The notes beneath the pieces were generated by a model. The model ran no database searches, was not told the DNA's origin, and saw only the letters and a list, made by a program, of their open reading frames with translations. The translations under genes were made by a program, and so were the position numbers. Positions 1 through 9,925 of a stretch of 64,000 bases of DNA are shown here, piece after piece (positions within the stretch are counted from its first letter, which is position 1; each line of letters opens with the position of its first letter). The stretch spans positions 4,928,001 to 4,992,000 of the forward strand of contig JAWQUS010000009.1 in NCBI GenBank assembly GCA_036365455.1, written 5' to 3'. Origin of the DNA: Macrosoma leucophasiata (Eukaryota; Arthropoda; Insecta; Lepidoptera; Hedylidae).

Positions 1-258
1 TCGCCTTTCGACAGCACTCGGATCGGGCGCGGTACTCGGATCTGACGGGTTGTTCGATTTCTTGCGTTCCGTTTCTGTTGTCTTCGACGTGGACGCGGAT
101 GCGGACGTGGCTGTGGTCGTAGTCGCCTCTGTTGATGTGTTGTTCGCAGAACTGGTAGTTTCGGTAGTACCAGACTGCGTCGATTCTTCTGTAGTTGGCG
201 ACGATTCCGCTGTAGATGGCTGTGTACGTCCTCTTCCTGTAGAACGCGTGATTGGCAT
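1..258 (-). CDS. Partial BEL/Pao-like gag N-terminus, running off the left edge
   Basis: A minus-strand frame opens with ATG at 258 and stays open to the window edge (86 codons visible). It starts MPITRSTGRGRTQ and is then very rich in Ser, Thr and Glu, with a basic stretch (ERKKS) and a second acidic/Pro patch. It lies about 55 bp downstream of a TTTGGTCC-type primer-binding site and an LTR-like block, where the gag frame of a BEL/Pao element begins. The zinc knuckle, protease and polymerase would lie outside the window. The identification rests on position and the primer-site context rather than a domain. The opposite-strand frame at 50-280 is its shadow. Confidence 0.5.
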   Translation of the reverse strand, partial: MPITRSTGRGRTQPSTAESSPTTEESTQSGTTETTSSANNTSTEATTTTATSASASTSKTTETERKKSNNPSDPSTAPDPSAVERR

Positions 259-314
259 CTTGACTGCGTATACGGCGTAATTTCTTCTTATCCGGCTCGA
301 ACTGGACCAAAAAA
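259..314 (-). other. Leader and primer-binding site of the left-edge LTR element
   Basis: Read on the minus strand, the bases right after the LTR are TTTTTTGGTCCAGTTCGAGC. This matches the TTTGGTCC...TTCGA type of leader also seen after the 5' LTR of the complete BEL element at 16.5 kb. Confidence 0.5.
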
Positions 315-522
315 TGTCAGACACGACACTTTACTATTGACTGGATTGAAGACTCACGCCGTATGGCGGATAAAGCAGCGCAAGCGAACCAGGGTGACAC
401 GCTCTACTGGATGTTCTAATAAAACGCTTTTTCACTGTTCACTATTATTTTCCTTCTGATTTCTTCCTTAGGTAGTGATCCGAGTATTCCGAGTGCTGTC
501 GACGAACTGTACCGGCCATACA
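315..522 (-). repeat. 5' LTR of the left-edge BEL-like element
   Basis: The minus-strand block starts TGTATGGCCGG and ends GTGTCTGACA (TGT...ACA, 208 bp), directly before the primer-binding leader. The partner LTR is outside the window, so the outer boundary and target duplication cannot be confirmed. It does not resemble the 391-bp LTR at 10.97 and 16.5 kb, so it is a separate lineage. Confidence 0.45.
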
Positions 523-1344
523 AAAGTGCCCTACTTTTATTCTAAAATCTCAAGGTCATCGAGCTTAAGAAAACCTCCTGTGATTGGTTGTCGGTTCAAG
601 TAACCAATCACAAGAGGTATTTAAATTTCAAGCAAACAAATTTTACTATCTATGATTGGTTGATTCGAACAACCAATCAGCTATTAGATCTATTTGGCCA
701 ATTAAAATCTCTATGTATCTCAGATCATTACCGAAAGGAAACAACAGACATCAAAAATCTTTATTTTCATATAAAAATGCACAAATTACAGTAATAAAAC
801 AAACATAAAACTATTTCAAATGTCAAAAACTATAAAATAAAGTCAAATAAACAAACATGCTATGCTAAACTATGAAATTATACACAAGAAACTGTTAAAT
901 TAGATAAAACAAAGTAATATTAAACACAAACGAGCTTTAAGTGACACAAAACTATTAATTACACTCTAAATTATCACAACTATTACATAACAAAGTCAAA
1001 ATCTAAAAATAGAAGTTATACAATACTCTAACGCTATTGGTCACTTAAGCTCTATCTACGTTCCGATAACGTATACTATTGTGTACTATGCTATTGACGA
1101 CTACACAACACGATTGTTATTGGTTGTCTACGCGCTGACAACGTACACTATTGAGGACTGTATGGCCGATCACTATCAAAACTGTTTTTTAATCACTAAC
1201 ACTGTACATTATTCATGAGCGTCCTGCACAAATGTATAGCAATGAACTATTTAGGTATATTTTAAACATGAGACATTGATTGACATTGCAATAGCACAAA
1301 TTTTAAGGAATAAACAAGGAATTTTGTTCAGTAAGTAAGCATAC
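523..1344. other. AT-rich intron or intergenic DNA with two CCAAT hairpins
   Basis: No coding signal. Two short perfect inverted repeats lie at 579-612 (TGTGATTGGTT / AACCAATCACA) and 653-679 (TGATTGGTT / AACCAATCA). If the exon at 1345-1690 is real, this is the start of its first intron. Confidence 0.5.
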
Positions 1345-1690
1345 CTTCGGTCGGTGTATACCCATCATTCGCTAGCTGATTATCGACCGGTGGTCGTGGT
1401 GGCATCGGCAGTTGAAACGGAAACTGCTGCCCTTGCAACTGATAGTTGTTGTTGAGAAGCGGGACGTTCGTGGGGTTGTTCTGGAGTCCTTGGAACGTCA
1501 TCATGTAGTACGGAAAGCATGTTAGGTTCTGGTACACCTGAGCTTGCTGAATCCATAGGCGGAGCGCCTGAAAATAAGCTTCGCGTTCAGATGTCGGCAT
1601 CGACATGACAATGTCGTTTTGTCCCCCAGCTCGTAGCTCTATCTCCCCCGACGGACCACCGTTTACTTTAGTTCTATCTGATTCCGACAT
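1345..1690 (-). CDS. Candidate first coding exon of a host gene, product unknown
   Basis: ATG at 1690 opens a frame of about 115 codons that reaches a good splice donor (GAAG|GTATGC, cut after 1345) a few codons before a TGA. The protein starts MSESDRTKVNGG, has an amphipathic stretch (about residues 33-50, SEREAYFQALRLWIQQA) followed by a Tyr/Phe-rich segment, then a Gln/Pro/Asn-rich low-complexity tail. The first half has the mix of a folded segment and not of random AT-rich DNA. The layout (short disordered N-terminus, then EREAYF.AL..WI) reminds me of FAM8A1-type RDD membrane proteins, but I cannot verify this and give no symbol. The downstream exons should lie to the left and are not in the window; the left-edge LTR element would sit in this intron. 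Confidence 0.5.
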
Positions 1691-1789
1691 TGCTACGTTT
1701 TAATGCTCCATTAACGCGAAATTTTCACAATAGTTACACAAAATTTACACGTCAGGTCAGGCTTATTTGTTTGACAACATATGACAAAA

Positions 1790-2206
1790 TAGGGATGGCG
1801 ATCTGAGATCGATTAATCGGAAGATCGATCTTTTAGACCGAAAAGATCGATTATTTGAATCGATTCACCGCACTGAATCGATCTAGCGAAGCGATACTCT
1901 ACCTTGGAAAATCGAAGATCGACCTTTTTGCTTCATTACTTAAAGGAAACATGCAGTAAATACAGTAAAAAGAGACACGACACATAAATCATAACATTTA
2001 ACGTGTAATATGAAGCAACATTGACTTCCTTTTTTTTTTTTTTGCTCGTCACTTATCTTTGATTGAATTTGAAGTTGACATGAACCAAATTGAAAAATGT
2101 CGATTAATCGGAAATCGATATTTTAGACGTCGATACAATCGTGGATCGATGTTTTACTCTTCGATTCAAAGATCGATCTTTTTTTCAGAAAGAATCACCA
2201 TCCCTA
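1790..2206. mobile_element. hAT-like MITE with 8-bp target duplication
   Basis: The 417-bp element has inverted ends TAGGGATGGCGAT / ATCACCATCCCTA and is flanked by TGACAAAA on both sides (1782-1789 and 2207-2214). The interior is rich in repeated ATCGAT and CGATTAATCGG motifs and has no transposase. An 8-bp duplication points to the hAT superfamily. Confidence 0.7.
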
Positions 2207-2232
2207 TGACAAAAATTAAGACTTTGACAAAT

Positions 2233-2894
2233 AAGAACCAGAGAGTTTTGGCGGGAACCTTAAAAGAGGCGTATGGTGCTCTTATTTTATTTCATTTTCT
2301 TGGTGTATTTTTAAGTTATATTGAATAAAGTTGGTGGCATTTTGTTTGATATAGGTTTATTACAGTGCCCGTGTATAGTGAAATAGAATAACAGTGCGAA
2401 AACACGACCTTTCAGGTTGCCTCTAAAACTTAATTGTAAATGTTCTGGTAAAGTAGCCATCGCTTTACTCGACTTAACTTGACTGTAACTCACTTGACTG
2501 ACATATTATACTTGATAACTTATATACTTGATACTTACATATTATACTTGATATTATACCAACTTTGACGTTGCTTAAATAAATACGAAATATCGTTTTA
2601 CTTGACACTGGAAATATGCGTAATAGCGATGCCATAATAAATAAAATAAAAAAAAAGAACCAGGGAGTTTTGGCGGGAACCTTGAAAGTGGCGTGTGGTG
2701 CTCTTATTTTATTTCATTTACTTGGTGTATTTTTAAGTTATATTGAATAAAGTTGGTGGCATTTTGTTTGATATAGGTTTATTACAGTGCCCGTGTATAG
2801 TGAAATAGAATAACAGTGCGATAACACGACCTTTCAGGTTGCCTCTAAAACTTAATTGTAAATGTTCTGGTAAAGTAGCCATCGCTTTACTCGA
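2233..2894. repeat. Direct duplication of a 240-bp unit
   Basis: Units at 2233-2472 and 2655-2894 are the same length and nearly identical, from AAGAACCAG to GCTTTACTCGA. The 180-bp spacer carries simple TACTTGATA-type repeats. A diverged third partial unit is visible at about 2985-3046 (GTTGCCTC.AAAACTT ... CACTTTACTGG). No coding role is apparent. Confidence 0.8.
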
Positions 2895-3339
2895 ATAACT
2901 TATTGGTTACTGTAGCTTTTTCTCTTCACTGTATTCAGGGTCCGGTCAATCCGATGGCGAGGATGGGCGTGGCTTCATATCGGGTTTTTAATGTTGCCTC
3001 CAAAACTTCGTAAAAACTCCTAGTACAGTCCCCATCACTTTACTGGAGCCATTCATCATATTCCACATGGAAGCATTCAATCATCGTCATCTTTCTAAAA
3101 ACGACTGAAGATTGGCTGATAAGAACTTAAATCCGCGGCCGTAAAACGAGTTAATAAAAGGCTCTTTTCTTTCTTCTTCATACTATGGCTTCTACCTCGG
3201 TTTGAGTAATTCTGCCAAATTCTGGTGATTAAGGAGGCACTAGACGTATGAGTTATGACCGGTGATCTGAGGGATGTCCGGTAAGAACGAAAATAAGTGC
3301 CACTTTAATTATTCAGCGTTTTTCAGCGAATTTACAAAA
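2895..3339. other. Non-coding stretch with a diverged third duplication unit
   Basis: Apart from the degenerate third unit near 2985-3046, I see nothing recognisable. Confidence 0.4.
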
Positions 3340-3618
3340 TCATGGTTTAGGGGGGATAAAGGGTTGTATTGATCCATAAAGCTTCCCTTTTATTAATTTA
3401 GTTCGCTCCCACTCTTTCTGCCAATCTTGCATTACTTGGAGAGTAGCTACTGATTTAAGGTCATGACAAAATATAGAATTATAATTACTGCAACCATTTT
3501 CAATAGCCCACTTCGCACATTGGTCTGCCATTTCGTTTCCGATGATACCACAGTGACCAGGTATCCATGCCAGATAAATGGCTCTTGTCCATTGTCCATA
3601 CAATGTACTCTGTGCCAT
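3340..3618 (-). pseudogene. RNase H-domain fragment of a non-LTR retrotransposon
   Basis: The minus-strand frame (92 aa) holds the end of an RNase H domain: YLAWIPGHCGIIGNEMADQCAKWAIENG, matching the ...W.PGH.GI.GNE.AD..AK.A block that carries the last catalytic Asp. It is followed by a helical linker and a PPKP end typical of the C-terminus of I/R1/LOA-like LINE ORF2 proteins. The reverse transcriptase and the first half of RNase H are absent; upstream frames are closed within 30 residues. This is a 5'-truncated dead fragment. Jockey and RTE elements lack this domain, so it belongs to a different clade from the RTE copies in this window. Confidence 0.65.
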
Positions 3619-3639
3619 TGTCCTTCTTTACCTGTCACT

Positions 3640-4433
3640 GTCAACTTGCTGTCATCTGTCCGCCGGATGCGTGCGCAATATTCCCTAAATTCTGTGAATA
3701 GATCATTTTTGTGTAAAAAGCACGGGATTGTTCAGTCCAGTTGTACGCGAGTTGTATGCTACGAAGCAATTTTTTACTGTATTTATCGTCGTGATAACGT
3801 GGTGTACGATAAAGTCCAGTGTCAGTGTGCTACTTGACATCAAGCTCTTTGTACGGTCTAAGAAGCGATAGCGGCCGGATCGCTAATTTACTGTATTTTC
3901 ATCTAGTTCAATGCGATGTGCCCGATTGGGGACTTGTAGTGTTAATTAAAGAAAAGTGGACACTTCTCTCTTCGCCAGGAAATCGTAAGTACTCGTTTAA
4001 GTTTCTTAATCGTACATATGCGGAATTCGAGTCGGTCTATTGTTTTTTTTATTGTATTTTTATAGGCCTAGTATTCAAATTGGATGAGTCCAAATTTGAA
4101 GTGTTTAAAGTTTTGAGGCCTCATTGTGAGCAAAAGCTTTAACCTTGGAGCGTTGGCTCGGGTTGTACGTCGTCGGAGCACTTCACTGGAATGTATTTTG
4201 TTATCTTTATGTACCTACCTCAAGCCTTGTTTACTTGTATCGGAGTGCTTATCATGAGAAATCATTGATAAAACACCACAATAGGCTTATGTGCATACTA
4301 TCATAATTACCAGTTATAATCAATACCAACTGGATTGAAATATTCATTGGCACTTTTTAGTAATAACTACATCTTGAAGCAACTGATTACCAGCAGTCTT
4401 AAAAAAAAACCTTTACTAGTATTAATTTCTTTT
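3640..4433. other. No identified gene
   Basis: Plus-strand open frames here have no recognisable motif. A splice-like pair (TTCGCCAG and TCGTAAGT near 3978-3990) is too close together to define an exon. Nothing else seen. Confidence 0.3.
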
Positions 4434-4625
4434 GACGACCCAGTTGGTCCAACGGTGTGAGACAACCGGTTCTATCCCCGCACTAGGACAAATATTCGTA
4501 TGGCTTACAGATATTTGTTTAGGGTCTGGGTGTTTGTGTACGTGTTGTATGTGTACTACGGCACTTATGACACAGGTTCATACCTAAAGTGGGCTGTGTG
4601 TGTAATCATATTTAATTTATTATTT
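4434..4625 (+). mobile_element. SINE C, diverged copy
   Basis: A tRNA-like head (GACCCAGTTGGTCC..., box B-like GGTTCTATCCCCGCAC) is followed by a body shared with the better copy at 44709-44925: ACAAATATT.GTATGG.TTACAG, then GGGTCTGG.TGTTTGTGTA.GTGTTGTATG. The end runs into TTTAATTTATTATTT. Confidence 0.7.
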
Positions 4626-4854
4626 TTTATTCTTTAAATTACCCATATGATTCCCGTACACATTATTGTAAAATGTGATAGGTTCATAATCCACAAAGTA
4701 CCGGGAGCCCAGCTTCGGGCTGATAAACAACAAGATGGGCGTAAACAAATTCCGTGAGATGTTAAAATGATAATTATTTTTGTTTCCTTGCCCAAAACCT
4801 ATATTACAATTTTATTGATTTTAATCTATTTGGTTGTCCTGTAGATCAGCAAAT

Positions 4855-5088
4855 TCACACAGAACATTCAGCGTATTTTGGTTTATTGGTAAAAATCAAT
4901 TTTAGAACTGCGGAGCCTTGTGAACAGTGATGTTCACAATGTTCACACGAGAATGTCATATTGTTTTTGTTTTCAATCAGCTTGATTTTCAAACTTTCAA
5001 TGGCTTTTTGAAGTGAGATTGTTAATGGACCTAATCTATGTAGGTTTGCTGCTCCATTATTTTCATAAAACACTTCAAAGTATGACAT
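4855..5088 (-). CDS. Small ORF, possible exon, unknown product
   Basis: ATG at 5088 opens 77 codons ending in TGA. The protein (MSYFEVFYENNGAANLHRLG...) has a mixed, non-repetitive composition with a Cys/His pair cluster (CEHCEHHC, about residues 49-56) that could bind a metal. There is no clear splice acceptor or donor, no poly(A) signal close by, and no family I recognise. It may be chance. Confidence 0.25.
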   Translation of the reverse strand: MSYFEVFYENNGAANLHRLGPLTISLQKAIESLKIKLIENKNNMTFSCEHCEHHCSQGSAVLKLIFTNKPKYAECSV

Positions 5089-5231
5089 AAATTTTTAGAG
5101 ACAATTAAAACTGTACCCAATGTGAGTATACTTCATACATGATAACTGTAATCTTGAAAAAAACTGTTACTGGATTCTGCAGAACATTTATATTATTGTC
5201 TTACATGTGTCATTTGTAATAGTTTACTTGT

Positions 5232-5362
5232 GCTGGAGTTCCAGTATCAGAGCTTAAGGCCGGAGGCACCACTGCATGATCTGTCATAAACTACCTGCTC
5301 CAAAATAGTACCATATTATAGTACTGTTCAGCACTATTCGGTTAGATGGTAGTTTGTCACAC
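5232..5362 (+). repeat. Family A repeat, degenerate 5' half
   Basis: GTGCTGGAGTTCCAG...GGAGGCACCACTGCAT and CTGTTCAGCACTATTCGGTTAG.TGGTA align with the 5' half of family A. The 3' half is missing. Confidence 0.5.
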
Positions 5363-6555
5363 ACATCAAATAAAAAACAACCTACAACCAAGTATTAAGT
5401 AAGACATGAAAATATTACAAAATTCCAATTGTTGAATGTACCTATTTGTAGGTTCCTAACGTCAGCGTCTGCGCTTGCGCCGCCAAATGTTTCGGAAACA
5501 CGCAATGTTTACAGAAACAGTTCCAACTGCTCAGAGAACAATTGGGTAGGTATTGGATGATTTATTTTGAATTCAGTGCTACTGTTTTATACTATTTCAC
5601 TGTCAAAAATTCGGAATGTAGCCCTTTTATTCCCAGTAAAACCACTTAAAGAGAAATATATAAAAGCTGCCAAGTGCAAGTCGGACTCGCCCATGATGTT
5701 CCATAGTAGCAAGTAATATTTATTAAAATTCTTGAAAAATATGTAATACTTGGAATTTTTTTTAATATGTCATATTTGAAATAAATTAAACTCAAGGAGT
5801 AGAGTTTAATTTCATTTAAACTTTTCAGTAAGAACTTGATATAAAATTTTTACTTTCTTATTTTAAAAGTTAGATGTTGGGACATTTACGTTTTCTGTTT
5901 TGCTATGTTCATAACACAGCAAAACATGAAACATAAAATATTTTGATTCTTTAGGTACATCTCATCTAAGTTTCAAATAATTTTGTCCTTTACATTTCAT
6001 ACAATTTAATCTATGTTGTTTTCCTGTATTAATTGTAGCATACAATTTTCAGTGTCAGATTTATAAGACTCACAAAGCGTTAAATGTATCCTTTTTCATC
6101 AAGAAAAAGTTTGTACCCTACAGTATACAAAATGCTGAAAACGATTAGTGTCCCTACTTTTCAATAATGATTGAATACTCAATCGAAAGACCTATCCTGT
6201 TATTATTCAAATATTGAATCTCATAAAACCTAATCCATTCTAAAGTTAATAAAGTCCTTCACGTTGGGATAATATTAAATCTAATGACTTAATAATATAG
6301 CTTATTAATTCGTAGCCCTTAAGGACTAATCCCATTACCTCTTCAAATATTACAAAGTTAGCTAACTTATTCAACTCCAAAGGATAGTACCTAGGTTACA
6401 TAATTTTATAAGAGGCAATAATGTTTGCTCACATTAATTGGTAGTTATTACCTTATCATTTTATTCGCTGATGTACTCATTTATTAAACCAACAGCTAGA
6501 TAGTTTAACTATTTTAGAGCCTTAAATAAATACAACAATCTAATTAGACTGAAGA
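5363..6555. other. AT-rich intergenic DNA with a trace of family D
   Basis: At 5661-5705, CCAAGTGCAAGTCGGACTCGC followed by a GTTCC matches the start of family D in the orientation of the copy at 46.4 kb; the rest of that copy is too decayed to follow. No gene seen. Confidence 0.4.
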
Positions 6556-6813
6556 CAGAGAATATGTAATAATACTATGTATAGAATGGACACTTCGACG
6601 TCCCGCCCAATTTCCCCGCATCACCCAACCTCCTCCCTTATGGGCGACGTTTGGTATTCTCTAATAAGCAAATTCTATTATTTCCAAGTGATTAAATGAA
6701 TTTTTTTTTTTCTACGTGCTACGCACACAGTTGAACGTGTAAAAGTGACGTGTATTTTGTTTCGGGGAAATCGGGCGGGACGTCGAAGTGTCCATTCTAT
6801 TACATATTCTCTG
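6556..6813. mobile_element. Foldback MITE
   Basis: The arms at 6556-6620 and 6761-6813 are inverted copies: TAGAATGGACACTTCGACG and TCCCGCCC.ATTTCCCCG occur in both, and an outer CAGAGAATATGTAAT also pairs. The left arm has a 12-bp insertion (AATACTATGTAT). If the ends are taken at GAATGGAC / GTCCATTC, TA dinucleotides flank both, as for Tc1/mariner-type MITEs. No protein is encoded. Confidence 0.65.
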
Positions 6814-7331
6814 GTGGTATAAGGGTGGATATACAAAAGTAGGACAAATTTTATAGATATTTTGTTTCCAGGAGTTTTTATGTTCAATGACTACGTATTC
6901 GGGTATTTAAGATAGGTAATGTTATAAATATACTAACTTAAATCAGGCCAGTCACTTTATTTAGTAGTTTTTAAATTATTAAGGATTTTCTGAATTTTGC
7001 TTCCAGAGGACTGACGAGGGCAACAGAGTACTGACAAATACACAGTTTCATCAGAATAATCAGTGATTTATTAATCATTTTAAATTTTTCGTAGAATATA
7101 CTTACAGCACAATATTTAATCCTTATAAGTAAGTATAAAAAATCACTTTAAATCTATTAATACTGACGGAACTTTCTTAGTCTTAAAGTCAGCCTTTTAG
7201 TTTTTTAAACCGAAACAGCACTATCACATTTGAAGTAGTTTTACTTAACAACATACATTTTCATAAAAATCAACAAATAACAGTGACATGAAATTATTAC
7301 GTTAAATTATTAAAAATGAGATCCATTTACG
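6814..7331. other. No identified feature
   Basis: AT-rich sequence; if the minus-strand ORF at 7332-7610 is a terminal exon, its 3' UTR would be here, but no AATAAA is placed convincingly. Confidence 0.3.
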
Positions 7332-7610
7332 TTATCGACAAAAATAGTCTTCTAAGTAATTTCTCACCACAACCCACTTCTCAAACACATCCATATCTTC
7401 CTTAAATTGGTAAAATACTCTGTTTCCTTTTGTAATGAGATCTGGTACAGGTAACTTATGTATTATTTGCTCAATTGGTACATCTGCAATATCCTTTTCA
7501 TACAATTTAAATAGAGTTCCTTTCTGGTCGCAAACTTTAAGGAAAGTCACTCTCAGTTCGCCGTCATCATCGTCAAAATAGGCAGATAGCCGCATAGCGA
7601 TATTCTTCAT
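7332..7610 (-). CDS. Small protein or terminal exon, unknown product
   Basis: ATG at 7610 opens 92 codons ending in TAA. The sequence MKNIAMRLSAYFDDDDGELR... alternates acidic and hydrophobic residues, with a DDDDGE patch (residues 13-18), a central KLYEKDIADVPIEQIIHKLPVPD segment and an aromatic C-terminus. It reads like a genuine small alpha/beta protein. An in-frame TAA lies two codons upstream, so either this ATG is the start or an acceptor falls at GATAAG|GA just before it (a TGACTAA branch-like motif is present). It lies on the same strand as, and about 0.8 kb downstream of, the pieces at 8413-8881 and could be the last exon of the same gene, with repeats E and A in the intron. I do not recognise the family. 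Confidence 0.4.
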   Translation of the reverse strand: MKNIAMRLSAYFDDDDGELRVTFLKVCDQKGTLFKLYEKDIADVPIEQIIHKLPVPDLITKGNRVFYQFKEDMDVFEKWVVVRNYLEDYFCR

Positions 7611-7911
7611 TCCTTATCATATATTTAGTCAAAATATAATCGCCGCTGCTGTAGCTACCTCCATCTTTTTCGCAAACGTCTTGCGTAGCGTTTAGGATTA
7701 ACACAAAAGTTATTAATTGTATCTTGAGGTCTTACAGACTGTTGCGGTTGGGCTTTAATTCTACTGAGTATTGGATTTGTCACCAACATGGGAATGTTGG
7801 TGACAATCGCCAACCATCTTTTCTATTGAAATTTGGATGTTTTATCACAATAGCCTCGCGAACCATTCTTGGAATTCTTGGAAGGCTTGGAAAACGTGGG
7901 GTTCGATTTTA

Positions 7912-7996
7912 AATAATCATTTTAGTTTAATATACGCGAGATAAATCCGAAAACTAGTTTTATTTCAATGAGTATAGCTCGCGAAAATCTAAGAAA
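7912..7996 (+). repeat. Family E 3' segment
   Basis: TAATCATTTTAGTTTAATA.ACGCGAGATAAATCCG...TTTATTTCAATGAGT.TAGCTCGCGAAAA matches the copies at 21.4 kb and, inverted, at 26.0 kb. Confidence 0.65.
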
Positions 7997-8018
7997 AGGC
8001 TTTGTTGTTGTAAGCTTT

Positions 8019-8296
8019 CTGGTGGTAGAGTTCCAGTGACGGAGCTCGCGGGCGTAGGCACCACCGCATTACCTAATATACTTGCCGCTAAATGGTAGTG
8101 TTCAGCACTATCGTGTTCCGGTCAGGTGGTAATGTACGGCCCTGTAATTTCAGGCACAGAGGCATATCACCTAATGCCTCAGGAGTGGCAGCGCATCTGC
8201 ATTTTGAACTCTGGTCATTGTGTGGGTGTCTATAGGCTGCAGTCATCACTTAACATCAATGTGAACTGCATGCTTGTTTGCCACTTTTATAACAAG
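8019..8296 (+). mobile_element. Family A SINE-like repeat, near full length
   Basis: It begins CTGGTGGTAGAGTTCCAGTG and carries the GGAGCTCGCGGGCGTAGGCA block, the AAATGGTAGTGTTCAGCACT block, and ends AACTGCATGCTTGTTTGCCA. Copies share this 5' end, which argues for a SINE-like unit and not random LINE truncations. A GAGCTCC-loop-GGAGCTC hairpin marks the head in better copies. There is no clear tRNA head, so its class is open. Confidence 0.75.
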
Positions 8297-8412
8297 CTAT
8301 TATAGCTTGCAATCCAACTCAGGGTGGTTAATATTGCCTTTCGTGTAAGTGGACAGTGGTATATAATCATCTTCGGAGTGTGTGAACACCGTGGAAGTAT
8401 TTAAGCGCGTAC

Positions 8413-8881
8413 CTTGTGCAACTGGTAACTTTGTCTGATATAGAATAGATCCAAGCTTGTAATGATCACATTCATTTGGGCTGCAGAAACAAGTTAGTGT
8501 TTTCATGGTAAGATTGTTAGGACGGTAAGCTTGAAAGCCTTGCTTTGCTTTGAATCCTTGAAAGCAACTATTTCAGACGAGTTCTCGTTAATGCAGGTGC
8601 TCATCTGCTCAATTTCACAGCCTTCAATCACATCCACTATTATATCTGGACATCTCTTACGAATCACAGTTGCAAAATCTTTTAAATTCGTTATATCACC
8701 TCCTGTAGCAATGACTTGATCCCTTCTACTTTTTTAAATACTGTAACCTTTGTTTTTTGTTATATTCATCTAATTTAATAGGGTCGCTTTTTATCTTTGC
8801 CAAGCGGGCCTTTTCAGCTTCTCGTTTGTTTTGTAATATCTCTTCCCTAGATAATTTTTGGTTTTTCGTAGGAGGCGGCAT
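8413..8881 (-). pseudogene. Possible multi-exon gene or decayed gene, unknown product
   Basis: ATG at 8881 opens 51 codons (MPPPTKNQKLSREEILQNKR..., then EAEKARLAKIKSDPIK), a Lys/Arg/Glu-rich helix like the N-terminus of many uncharacterised insect proteins; it ends at TAG 8726-8728, just after an A6 run. In another frame, 8716 to about 8490 is open and protein-like (RRDQVIATGGDITNLKDF, later RKRCPDIIVDVIEGCEIEQM). A third piece, 8413-8480, lies between a strong acceptor (CTAAC...TTTCTGCAG) and a donor (CAAG|GTACGC) and encodes SPNECDHYKLGSILYQTK. Either introns join these frames or an indel in the A-run has broken the gene. No repeat family matches it. Confidence 0.4.
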
Positions 8882-9856
8882 GATGTTTTAACTGAAATTA
8901 GTAAAATATGTACTTAATCGTGGTAATAATTAATTTAAATGAGATCAAAAATAAAAACCGTCAGTACTCTGGGAAATACACCAGTCCGCTGGCGCAGTAT
9001 AGGCCAATGGACTGACGCCAAAGCACTGACGAAAACGATAGAAATTTAAAATTATAACTTGAAGCCATGCTTCTTTACGTATTTTTGGATATCGAGAAGA
9101 AATATTAATACAAATTGCAATTAACTAAATATGAATAGAAATAAACTGCAAGTATTACAAGTAAATACCAAGCCACCACAGTACTGAGATTTTGACCGGA
9201 CCCAACACGAGCACACGAGGCAACAGCGACTCTAGCGCTCGCATCGTCATGGCGATCGTCAACCGTCGTGGTGTGTAGCTAACTTCACTACTAACCTTGA
9301 AGTATAGCGGGCGTTCGGTCTTGAGTTCGTGATATTTACCGAGAATTTCAAATTTTAAAAACGCATAACGAACTGACTGCTGACTTTGAACTCAAAGTTT
9401 ACTTTTTATTTTAAAATAATGGCAAGAATATTACCTTTGAAAGCTATGGCATATACTGTAAAGTACATTGTAAATTTCGATTAAATAGTAAGTTTTGTCG
9501 AACAAATGGCAATATATAATATACAGCCACTTGATTGCGCAGTTTTGGGTTTGCGTCACGCCAGAAGACTGACGTTTTGAGCATCTATAGTGATGTTTTA
9601 GATCATTATCATTACGTATTTGAAATAAATACCTGATATTGGTTGACCAAATAAAGGACATTTCATTATTTCAAACCCAAATAAAATTTCGACAAAATAT
9701 AGAGAAAATTTGTATTTATGGGCCGGCGACATAGAGTTACCCAATTTTTGTATATCCACCCATAAATATGCAGAGTATAACCAAATATATATAAAGTACC
9801 AAAACTGCACGCTGAAAGATAGTGGTGCACAGTGTTTCGGTTGGGTGGTAAAGATT
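8882..9856. other. Possible upstream region of the 8.9-kb gene
   Basis: A relatively GC- and CpG-rich patch at about 9190-9320 stands out from the AT-rich surroundings and could be a promoter or 5' UTR for the minus-strand gene. The motif ACTGACG recurs at 9002-9025 and 9564. No gene is identified. Confidence 0.25.
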
Positions 9857-9892
9857 ATGTGATAGGCTACGCATTAGCGTAGCCTACCACAT
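9857..9892. other. Short hairpin
   Basis: ATGTGATAGGCTACGC and GCGTAGCCTACCACAT form a stem with a four-base loop and one mismatch. It sits just left of a family F repeat. Confidence 0.6.
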
Positions 9893-9925
9893 AACCAACC
9901 ATCTTTACGCTATTTACAGTATTTT

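Noticed and set aside
3463..3837. 124-codon plus-strand frame
   Set aside because: Opposite the RNase H fragment, no motif, no splice context.
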